NCBI RefSeq assembly: GCF_001886185.1
Contig: NZ_JXLA01000036.1
Span: 2,389-38,610 of the forward strand
Reading direction: 5' to 3'
DNA: 36,222 nt
Source of the DNA: Enterococcus raffinosus
GTDB taxonomy: Bacteria > Bacillota > Bacilli > Lactobacillales > Enterococcaceae
Shown here: positions 29,472 to 36,222 of the stretch, in pieces
How the letters are laid out: every line of letters begins with the position of its first letter
Numbering within the stretch: the first letter of the stretch is position 1
Notes under the pieces: model-generated
The model's database searches: none
What the model saw: the letters and a program-made list of their open reading frames with translations, nothing else
What the model was told of the DNA's origin: nothing
Program-made: the position numbers and the translations under genes

Positions 29472-29610
29472 GTCATTCTTAGAAAGCGATACCTTTATGA
29501 TAGTTTCAGAAAAAATACAACTTTTTTTCTTGTGAAGCATAAGGGAGATAAAAAAACACGAATAGGGAATTGTTTATCGAAAAAATTAGAATAAAAATCT
29601 CTCAGCAATG

Positions 29611-29725
29611 TTTAATAATTCACTATTTTAAGGTATGATAATACCAAGGTGTTAATTACCTAAAACAAAGAGATTGAAGAAACCTTGTGAGAATTACTCT
29701 CAATTGGAAAGCCATCAGTTGATGG
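29611..29725 (+). promoter_or_regulatory. Upstream region of the flavodoxin-nfn-PFOR genes, with dyads
   Basis: 29472-29842 has no gene I can support. Possible promoter: TTTAAT (29611-29616), 17 bases, TATGAT (29634-29639), overlapping a TGATAAT sequence. Then a dyad TTGTGAG-N5-CTCTCAA (29685-29703, six of seven arm positions symmetric), and a small hairpin CCATC/GATGG (29712-29725). The left arm TTGTGA equals half of a Rex site, but the right arm and spacing (19 rather than 18) do not fit Rex exactly. No FMN riboswitch consensus was found. Confidence 0.35.
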
Positions 29726-29842
29726 ATCTGATTTTGAAGTTAGAGGTACAAAAGTTCTTATTTCAAAGTGATAATAGTCAGCTCGTCTGACTTTATATAT
29801 GCACCACAAATGTATAAACCCAAAAAAGAAAGGATGAACAAA

Positions 29843-30292
29843 ATGACACTAGCAAAAATCGTTTATGCAACCAACACAGGAAACACAGAAGGAATCTCTG
29901 AAATTTTGGAGGATGCTTTTGAAGAAATTGGCGTCGACGTTGAACGCGTTGAAGCGGATGATGCAGAAGCAGATTTTTATGAAGATGCGGATATCTGTGT
30001 TCTAGCTACTTATACCGATGGAGATGGTGAACTGCCGTTTGACTTAGAAGATTTACATGAAGAATTACCTGACGAAGATCTATCAGGAAAAATTTATGGT
30101 GTAGTAGGAAGTGGAGATAGCGAACTGTATCCAGATTACTTCTGTCATGCAGCAGTTGCATTTGATGAGGCTTTTGCGAAAACTGGAGCGAAAAAAGCAG
30201 CGGAAACAGTGAAAATTGAAAATGAAGCTGATGATGAGGATGAAGAAGTATTGAAAGCATTTGTGAAAGCTTTGGTAGAAGCAGCGGAATAA
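29843..30292 (+). CDS. Flavodoxin
   Basis: A small FMN-binding electron carrier, 149 aa, very acidic, cytoplasmic. Seen: the phosphate-binding loop ATNTGNTE near the N-terminus, the isoalloxazine-contacting loop ATYTDGDGELP, and GVVGSGDSELYPDYFC as the third loop. Start ATG 29843 behind AGAAAGGA; ATG 29834 overlaps that site and is less likely. It lies directly before nfnA, nfnB and PFOR, all in the same direction. It is therefore the probable electron acceptor of PFOR and partner of Nfn, in place of ferredoxin. Confidence 0.92.
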   Translation: MTLAKIVYATNTGNTEGISEILEDAFEEIGVDVERVEADDAEADFYEDADICVLATYTDGDGELPFDLEDLHEELPDEDLSGKIYGVVGSGDSELYPDYFCHAAVAFDEAFAKTGAKKAAETVKIENEADDEDEEVLKAFVKALVEAAE

Positions 30293-30321
30293 GGGTCACC
30301 TGGGAAGAATGGAGTGAGATT

Positions 30322-31158
30322 TTGTTTAAAGTATTAGAACGCAAGGAACTGGCGCCAACTGAATATGAAATTTTAGTTGAGGCACCACGAATTGCCAAGA
30401 AAGCACAACCGGGGCAGTTTGTGATCTTGCGAATCGACGAACAAGGTGAGCGGATTCCGCTAACTGTCGTGGATACGGACAAAGCAGCGGGTTGGGTACG
30501 CTTAATCTTTCAAGTGATCGGCAAATCAACTGCCCAGCTCGCTACTGTTATGGCTGGAGAAGCCTTAATGGATATTGTTGGACCACTTGGTAAGGCAACG
30601 GATATCGAAAATTATGGGACCGTTCTCTTAGTTGGCGGTGGCGTTGGAATCGCGGCATTATTCCCAATCGTTAAAGGGTTAAAAGAGGCGGGTAATCGTG
30701 TGATTACTGTTCTTGGGGCGAAAAATAAGGAGTTATTGATTCTACAGGAGGAATGTGCACAGTATTCTGACGAACTGATTTTGATGACAGATGATGGCTC
30801 TGTGGGTCAAAAGGGTCTAGTAACTCAGGCAATGGAAGATGTCTTCAAACGGGAAGACATCTCAATGGCTTGGGCAATTGGACCAAGTATCATGATGAAG
30901 TTTTGTACACTCACAGCACAAAAATATGATGTACCTATCTATGTCTCATTGAATCCGATCATGATTGATGGAACGGGGATGTGCGGAGGCTGTCGTGTAA
31001 CTGTGGCGAACTCTATTAAATTTGCTTGCGTTGATGGACCAGAATTTTTAGGCGAAGAAGTCGATTGGGATGAATTCGTCAATCGGATGCAGCAATACCG
31101 TCCGGAAGAATTACTGGCGAATGAAAGCTATGAAAAGCAGGTGAATACAAATGGCTAA
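30322..31158 (+). CDS. NfnA-type FAD/[2Fe-2S] subunit of NADH-dependent reduced ferredoxin:NADP+ oxidoreductase
   Basis: 278 aa, related to ferredoxin-NADP reductase and PyrK. Seen: a flavin domain (GQFVILRIDEQGERIPLTV), an NAD-binding segment (VLLVGGGVGIAALFP), and a [2Fe-2S] site DGTGMCGGC with Cys221, Cys224 and Cys236. Asp216 stands where PyrK has its first Cys, a feature of the Nfn/sulfide-dehydrogenase-like branch. Paired with the GltD-like gene downstream, it matches the small subunit of the electron-bifurcating NfnAB complex. A sulfide dehydrogenase or glutamate synthase-like role is the alternative. Start TTG 30322 behind GGAGTGAG. It overlaps the next gene by 8 bases. Confidence 0.82.
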   Translation: MFKVLERKELAPTEYEILVEAPRIAKKAQPGQFVILRIDEQGERIPLTVVDTDKAAGWVRLIFQVIGKSTAQLATVMAGEALMDIVGPLGKATDIENYGTVLLVGGGVGIAALFPIVKGLKEAGNRVITVLGAKNKELLILQEECAQYSDELILMTDDGSVGQKGLVTQAMEDVFKREDISMAWAIGPSIMMKFCTLTAQKYDVPIYVSLNPIMIDGTGMCGGCRVTVANSIKFACVDGPEFLGEEVDWDEFVNRMQQYRPEELLANESYEKQVNTNG

Positions 31159-32545
31159 ACGCAGTTATACAAAAACCCCGATGCGAGAACAAGCACCTGA
31201 GGTTCGAAATCAGAATTTCGACGAGGTCGCTTTAGGCTATACGTTAGAAGAGGGACAATTAGAGGCAAGCCGTTGCTTGCAATGTAAAAATGCGCCTTGT
31301 ATTACAAATTGTCCCGTAATGATTGATATCCCTGGCTTTATTAAAGCAATCGAAGAAGGCGATATGCCATTAGCCTACGAGATTTTAAGTCGTTATACGA
31401 ATCTACCAGCAATTTGTGGGCGTGTTTGTCCACAGGAAAAGCAATGTGAGATGGTATGTCGCTTAGGACGATCGAAAAAATTTGAACCAGTAGCGATCGG
31501 AAAACTGGAACGCTTAGTGGCGGACTGGGCTTTAGAGCAACCAGTAGAATATAAGGAAGTCACTGGCGATAAGGGTAGAGTTGCAGTTATTGGGTCAGGA
31601 CCTTCCGGGTTAACGGCAGCTGGAGATTTGGTGAAGCTGGGGTACGATGTGACTGTTTATGAAGCATTGCATGCACCAGGTGGCGTACTCACATATGGAA
31701 TTCCAGAATTCCGTTTACCAAAAAGTACTGTGAAGAAAGAAATTGAACGAATCGTCGCTCAGGGTGTGAAAATCGAAACCAACGTGGTCGTTGGAAAAAC
31801 AATTACAATGGATGAGATTCTTTCCGAATTTGATGCGTGCTATTTATCAGTGGGAGCAGGTGCCCCTAGATTCCAAGGAATCAAAGGAACATCATTAAAC
31901 GGTGTCTACTCTTCAAGTGAGTACTTGACACGTGTAAATCTGATGCATGGTTATCAATTTCCAACCTATGATACACCTGTTCAGAAATCGAAAAATGTCG
32001 TTGTCATTGGCGGCGGAAATGTAGCGATGGATGCAGCACGTTCTGCCAAACGTTTAGGCGCTGACAAAGTTTCTATCGTGTATCGTCGGTCATTGGAAGA
32101 ATTGCCTGCTCGTGAGGAAGAATATCATCACTCAGTAGAAGAAGGAATAGAGTATCATTGGTTAAGCAATCCTGTTGAATACATGGATGATGGGGCCGGG
32201 CGATTAAAGGCGGTCAAGTGTGTTCAGATGGAATTGGGCGAACCGGATGAATCGGGACGTCGAAGACCAATCGTTATTCCAGGTAGTGAATTCATTATTG
32301 AAGCAGATACAGCAATCGAAGCAATCGGACAAGGAGCCAATAAAGTCTTATTGGACACTTTCCCTGAACTAGCACTAAATAAATGGGGATATATTGATGC
32401 GGATGAAGAAACTTGTGCGACGTCAATTCCAGGAGTTTTCGCCGGTGGTGACATCGTTACAGGTGCGGCAACCGTCATCTTAGCCATGGGTGCAGGGAAA
32501 ATAGCAGCAAATGAAATTGATCAGTATATTCAAAAGACAAGATAG
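31151..32545 (+). CDS. NfnB-type large subunit (GltD-like flavoprotein)
   Basis: 464 aa, resembling the small subunit of glutamate synthase and NfnB. Seen: N-terminal cysteine motifs for two [4Fe-4S] clusters (CLQCKNAPCITNCP, then CGRVCPQEKQCEMVC), an FAD-binding GSGPSGLTAAGDL, an NADPH-binding GGGNVAMDAARSAKRLG, and the C-terminal GDIVTGAATVILAMGAG. There is no GltB-type large glutamate synthase gene here, and pairing with an NfnA-like subunit favours NADH/NADP+ transhydrogenase with reduced flavodoxin or ferredoxin. Start ATG 31151 overlaps nfnA by 8 bases, indicating translational coupling. Confidence 0.83.
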   Translation: MAKRSYTKTPMREQAPEVRNQNFDEVALGYTLEEGQLEASRCLQCKNAPCITNCPVMIDIPGFIKAIEEGDMPLAYEILSRYTNLPAICGRVCPQEKQCEMVCRLGRSKKFEPVAIGKLERLVADWALEQPVEYKEVTGDKGRVAVIGSGPSGLTAAGDLVKLGYDVTVYEALHAPGGVLTYGIPEFRLPKSTVKKEIERIVAQGVKIETNVVVGKTITMDEILSEFDACYLSVGAGAPRFQGIKGTSLNGVYSSSEYLTRVNLMHGYQFPTYDTPVQKSKNVVVIGGGNVAMDAARSAKRLGADKVSIVYRRSLEELPAREEEYHHSVEEGIEYHWLSNPVEYMDDGAGRLKAVKCVQMELGEPDESGRRRPIVIPGSEFIIEADTAIEAIGQGANKVLLDTFPELALNKWGYIDADEETCATSIPGVFAGGDIVTGAATVILAMGAGKIAANEIDQYIQKTR

Positions 32546-32571
32546 GAGCAATTGGTTTAAGCGAGGTGCAA

Positions 32572-35500
32572 ATGATGAAAACTATGAAAACGATGGATGG
32601 AAACACTGCAGCAGCCCATATTTCTTATGCGTTTACGGAAGTTGCCGGAATCTATCCAATCACGCCTAGTTCAACAATGGCAGAAGTCGTTGACGAATGG
32701 GCAGAGCAAGGTCGCAAGAACATTTTTAATGAAACAGTAAAAGTGGTTGAAATGCAATCAGAAGCAGGAGCTGCCGGAACCGTTCACGGCTCTTTGAAAA
32801 CAGGTGTTTTAACTACAACATATACCGCTTCACAAGGTTTGCTGCTGATGATTCCGAACATGTTTAAGATTGCTGGTGAATTGTTACCTACTGTGTTTCA
32901 CGTAGCAGCACGTGCAGTTTCTACGAATGCATTAAGTATTTTTGGAGATCACAGTGATGTAATGGCAGCTCGGCAAACAGGTTTTTGTATGCTGGCTGAA
33001 GGTGGCGTTCAGGAAGTAATGGATTTGTCTGCCGTTGCCCATTTAGCGAGTATTGAGGGCAAACTGCCTTTCATGAACTTCTTCGACGGGTTTAGAACGA
33101 GTCACGAACTGCAAAAAATTGAAGTGATTGACTATGAAGATCTAAAGGCAATGATGAACTGGGAAGCGTTAGCTGATTTCAGACGTTTAGGGATGAATCC
33201 AAATCGCCCAAATGTATCTGGTACCGCACAAAATCCAGATATTCATTTCCAACAAAGAGAAACGGTGAATCGTTATTATGATGAAATGCCAGCAATTGTC
33301 CAAAAATACATGGGCAAGATCAATGCATTGCGCGGTACAAATTATGATTTGACGAATTATTACGGAGATCCAGAAGCGACAGAAGTAATCATTGCTATGG
33401 GATCAGCTTCACCAACGATTCAGCAAACCGTAGATTATTTAAATCAAAACGGGCGAAAGGTCGGCTTTTTGGATATTCATCTATATCGTCCATTTCCAGC
33501 AGAGAACTTATTGGAAAAATTACCGACAACTGTAGAGAAAGTTGCAGTCTTGGATCGGACGAAGGAACCAGGTTCTGATGGAGAACCATTGCTCTTAGAC
33601 GTCCAAAGTGTGCTATATCGTCATACAAACCGTCCAATCGTTATTGGCGGTCGCTACGGTATTGCTTCAAAAGACGTAACACCAGATCAAATCGTAGCAG
33701 TTTTTGATCATTTATTATTACCAGTTGCTGATATGAAACAGCGCTTTACTGTGGGAATAAATGACGATGTAACAAATCTTTCTCTTCCAATGAGTAGTGT
33801 ATTAGATCTGACACCAAAATCAACATTCCAAGCAAAATTCTGGGGACTTGGTTCAGATGGAACAGTTGGAGCAAATAAACAAGCAATCAAAATTATCGGG
33901 AATAATACCGATTATTATGCGCAGGCTTATTTCTCTTATGATTCTAAGAAATCAGGGGGCTTAACAAATTCTCATCTCCGTTTTGGGAAAGAACCAATTC
34001 TTTCTACCTATAATGTGGAAGCCGCTGATTTTGTCGGCTGTCATAATAGTGCTTATATTCATCAGTATGACCTAGTCAAAGGATTGAAAGATGGTGGGAC
34101 CTTCTTACTGAACACAGTTTGGGATGAGGAAAAGATCAAAAAATTATTACCAAGTCGAATCAAACGTTATTTAGCAGAGCATCATATTAATTTTTACATC
34201 ATCAACGCAATGGAGATCGCTCAAAAAACGGGACTTGGCGGTCGGATCAATCAAGTAATGTCAACAGCTTTCTTTGAGTTAACAGATATTATGGATCATG
34301 AGACCTATCTGCCGCTGCTTAAAGCAGAAGTAGACGCAGCCTATGGGAAAAAATCAAGAACAATTGTTGAACGAAATTGGCAGGCGATTGATGCTACTGT
34401 AGCTGAACTGAAAAAAATCGAAATTCCAGCCGAGTGGGCAACGATTGAAGTGAAAACAATTGTTGATGACGAAGATCAAAATAAACCAGCCTATATTCGT
34501 AATATTTTAGAACCAATCAATCGTCAAGAAGGCAATCAGCTTTCAGTGGGTGATTTGATTGAAAATGGTATGTTGGGCGGTGTAATGCCTTCTGGTACTG
34601 CTGCTTATGAAAAACGTGGTATTGCTTTAGAGGTTCCAGAATGGATTCCTGAGGCTTGTACGATGTGTAATGAATGTGCCTTTGTTTGTCCTCACGCAGC
34701 GATTCGTCCGTTCCTTGCAGACGAGGAAGAGATGGAAGCGGCACCTGAAGGATTTATCACTCGGGATATGCGCGGAAAAGATGGCTTCAAATATCGTATT
34801 CAAGTGTCTTTAGAAGACTGTACCGGTTGCGGACTCTGTGTAGAGGCTTGTCCTGCAAAAGAAAAAGCATTGGTCATGAAGTCATACGAAGAACAAAGAG
34901 AACAAGCGGTAAATTGGGCATTTGCGATGACTCTTCGTCAAAAAGCAAATCCGGCCAAGAAATTTTCAGTAAAAGGTTCTCAATTTGAGCAGCCCCTACT
35001 TGAATTCTCAGGCGCTTGTGCTGGCTGTGGTGAGACTCCTTACGTGAAGTTGCTGACTCAGTTATTTGGTGATCGAATGATGATTGCTAACACCACTGGC
35101 TGTTCTTCTATCTGGGGCGGTTCTGCACCAGCTACACCATATACGGTCAATCAAGAGGGCTGCGGTCCTGCATGGAGTAACTCGCTCTTTGAAGACAATG
35201 CTGAGTATGGTTTAGGTATGCATATGGCCAATGAAACGAAACGGAATCGTTTGGCGAACAAAATCTCCAAAGCGCTAGAAAACGGTGTTGGGACAGAGGA
35301 TACAAGAGCACAGCTACAAGATTGGTTGAATCACATGTTAGAAGGTGAAGGCAGCCAGCAACGTGCGGCTAAGTTGCGTGCTGTTCTAAGCGAAGAAACA
35401 AATGATGAGTTACAATCCATCTTAGCTGATAAAGATATGTTTGCTAAACCTAGTCAATGGATCATTGGTGGAGACGGTTGGGCCTATGATATCGGCTTTA

Positions 35501-36105
35501 GCGGAATCGATCATGTTCTAGCATCTGGTGAGGATGTAAATATCCTTGTAATGGACAATGAAGTGTATGCTAATACTGGGGGACAGATGTCGAAGGCTAC
35601 GCCATCAGCTGCTATTGCAAAATTTGCAGCGGGTGGTAAGAAGACGAAGAAGAAAGACCTTGGTATGATTGCTATGACTTATCGTGACGTGTATGTCGCA
35701 CAGGTTGCGATTGAAGCAAATCCGACACAAGCATTAAAAGCAATTCAAGAGGCAGAAGCTTATCCAGGACCATCATTGATTATCGGCTATACACCGTGTA
35801 TCAATCATGGAATACGTGGCGGAATGAGCCAGTCAATCGAAGAATCGGTTAAAGCTGTAGAATCTGGCTATTGGCCGCTTTATCGTTACGATCCAGTCCG
35901 AGCACAAAAGGGCAAAGACCCAATGCGCATCGACTTCAAGAAAACAGACTTCAGCAAGATGAATGCCTTCTTAGAAGGGCAAACACGCTTCTCTGCGCTG
36001 CATAACATCAAGAAGGATGATTCCGTAGTAGAAGAAATGTTGAATCAAACAGTTGAAGACATGGAAGAACGAGTAAAGAGCTACACTGAATTATCTAGCA
36101 AGTAA
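32572..36105 (+). CDS. nifJ: Pyruvate:ferredoxin (flavodoxin) oxidoreductase
   Basis: Oxidises pyruvate with CoA to acetyl-CoA and CO2, reducing flavodoxin or ferredoxin; oxygen-sensitive. A single-chain enzyme of 1,177 aa. Domains in order: pyruvate/TPP-binding domain (IYPITPSSTMAE near 25), a transketolase C-like domain, the gamma-like domain, a ferredoxin domain with two [4Fe-4S] clusters (Cys696, 699, 702, 706 and Cys750, 753, 756, 760), and the TPP domain with the proximal cluster ligands Cys816, 819, 844 and 1076. All cluster cysteines are present. Start ATG 32572, behind GAGG (32563-32566); GTG 32566 overlaps that site. Separated from nfnB by 26 bases. Confidence 0.95.
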   Translation: MMKTMKTMDGNTAAAHISYAFTEVAGIYPITPSSTMAEVVDEWAEQGRKNIFNETVKVVEMQSEAGAAGTVHGSLKTGVLTTTYTASQGLLLMIPNMFKIAGELLPTVFHVAARAVSTNALSIFGDHSDVMAARQTGFCMLAEGGVQEVMDLSAVAHLASIEGKLPFMNFFDGFRTSHELQKIEVIDYEDLKAMMNWEALADFRRLGMNPNRPNVSGTAQNPDIHFQQRETVNRYYDEMPAIVQKYMGKINALRGTNYDLTNYYGDPEATEVIIAMGSASPTIQQTVDYLNQNGRKVGFLDIHLYRPFPAENLLEKLPTTVEKVAVLDRTKEPGSDGEPLLLDVQSVLYRHTNRPIVIGGRYGIASKDVTPDQIVAVFDHLLLPVADMKQRFTVGINDDVTNLSLPMSSVLDLTPKSTFQAKFWGLGSDGTVGANKQAIKIIGNNTDYYAQAYFSYDSKKSGGLTNSHLRFGKEPILSTYNVEAADFVGCHNSAYIHQYDLVKGLKDGGTFLLNTVWDEEKIKKLLPSRIKRYLAEHHINFYIINAMEIAQKTGLGGRINQVMSTAFFELTDIMDHETYLPLLKAEVDAAYGKKSRTIVERNWQAIDATVAELKKIEIPAEWATIEVKTIVDDEDQNKPAYIRNILEPINRQEGNQLSVGDLIENGMLGGVMPSGTAAYEKRGIALEVPEWIPEACTMCNECAFVCPHAAIRPFLADEEEMEAAPEGFITRDMRGKDGFKYRIQVSLEDCTGCGLCVEACPAKEKALVMKSYEEQREQAVNWAFAMTLRQKANPAKKFSVKGSQFEQPLLEFSGACAGCGETPYVKLLTQLFGDRMMIANTTGCSSIWGGSAPATPYTVNQEGCGPAWSNSLFEDNAEYGLGMHMANETKRNRLANKISKALENGVGTEDTRAQLQDWLNHMLEGEGSQQRAAKLRAVLSEETNDELQSILADKDMFAKPSQWIIGGDGWAYDIGFSGIDHVLASGEDVNILVMDNEVYANTGGQMSKATPSAAIAKFAAGGKKTKKKDLGMIAMTYRDVYVAQVAIEANPTQALKAIQEAEAYPGPSLIIGYTPCINHGIRGGMSQSIEESVKAVESGYWPLYRYDPVRAQKGKDPMRIDFKKTDFSKMNAFLEGQTRFSALHNIKKDDSVVEEMLNQTVEDMEERVKSYTELSSK

Positions 36106-36110
36106 AAGAA

Positions 36111-36145
36111 AAAGGTCGATACGGAATAGTATCGACCTTATTTTT
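36111..36145 (+). terminator. Terminator of the PFOR operon
   Basis: A perfect 11-bp stem (36112-36122 with 36129-36139), a 6-base loop and a tail of T. Confidence 0.93.
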
Positions 36146-36163
36146 ACAATCAAAAACAAATAA

Positions 36164-36189
36164 AAAAACCGATCAATTGATCGGTTTTT
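36164..36189. terminator. Second, symmetric terminator
   Basis: AAAAACCGATC/GATCGGTTTTT (36164-36174, 36179-36189) with a 4-base loop. The A and T flanks make it bidirectional, suggesting a convergent gene just beyond the window or a back-up terminator. Confidence 0.85.
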
Positions 36190-36222
36190 ATTATTGGCTC
36201 TATAATATCTAGTGTTGGTGAC

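Noticed and set aside
29412-29594. 60-aa ORF after holA
   Set aside because: It begins ahead of and runs through the strong terminator at 29427-29471, and its sequence looks non-coding.
29595-29842. FMN riboswitch upstream of flavodoxin
   Set aside because: The conserved FMN aptamer blocks are not present.
30006-30482. 158-aa minus-strand ORF over flavodoxin and nfnA
   Set aside because: Antisense shadow of two recognised genes.

Overview
The window looks like a low-GC Firmicutes chromosome, most likely Enterococcaceae. The supports are AT-rich codon use, strong AGGAGG-type ribosome sites, TTG/GTG starts, and gene orders shared with enterococci and Bacillus (mgtA next to pdhABCD; ylaN-ftsW-pyc; ylbF-ylbG-rsmD-coaD-ylbL; comEA-comEB-comEC-holA). 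Every gene I could support is on the + strand. No rRNA, tRNA, CRISPR array, phage or transposase gene was seen.

Layout. 1-2934: a structured leader (terminator, then a short overlapping leader ORF) and the P-type Mg2+ ATPase MgtA. 2935-8509: promoter, structured 5' UTR and the four-gene pyruvate dehydrogenase operon pdhABCD, closed by a terminator. 8510-9120: a decayed stretch with the 3' remnant of a probable regulator. 9190-12286: yktA-like, inositol-phosphatase family and typA/bipA. 12287-14038: two poorly characterised ORFs and a 467-base intergenic region with a palindrome pair. 14039-20917: ylaN, ftsW, pyruvate carboxylase, ylbC-like, ylbF, ylbG. 21028-23158: rsmD, coaD and a PDZ-Lon-like protease. 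23217-29375: the DNA-uptake genes comEA, comEB, comEC plus holA. This cluster is interrupted by a 1.7-kb segment holding a frameshifted MFS transporter behind an attenuator-like leader, bounded by a 40-base direct repeat of the comEA 3' end. 29376-36145: flavodoxin, NfnA, NfnB and pyruvate:ferredoxin/flavodoxin oxidoreductase, closed by terminators.

How it fits together. Much of the window concerns the fate of pyruvate. PDH oxidises it to acetyl-CoA with NADH. PFOR does so with a low-potential carrier, for which the flavodoxin encoded three genes upstream is the obvious partner. The NfnAB-type transhydrogenase between them would link that carrier to NADH and NADPH. Pyruvate carboxylase makes oxaloacetate. 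Having PDH and a compact flavodoxin-Nfn-PFOR module within 36 kb suggests separate oxic and anoxic routes.

The best candidates for undescribed biology are regulatory or structural: (1) the mgtA leader, where an acidic-start leader ORF reads through the mgtA ribosome site as tandem AGG codons; (2) the MFS leader, with an 8-codon ORF and a perfect 7-bp pairing that hides the transporter's ribosome site; (3) the segment inserted into the comE operon with its duplicated comEA tail, T9 frameshift and orphan Fur-like box; (4) the flavodoxin-Nfn-PFOR operon with an upstream dyad. All functional statements are inferences from sequence; no searches were run.
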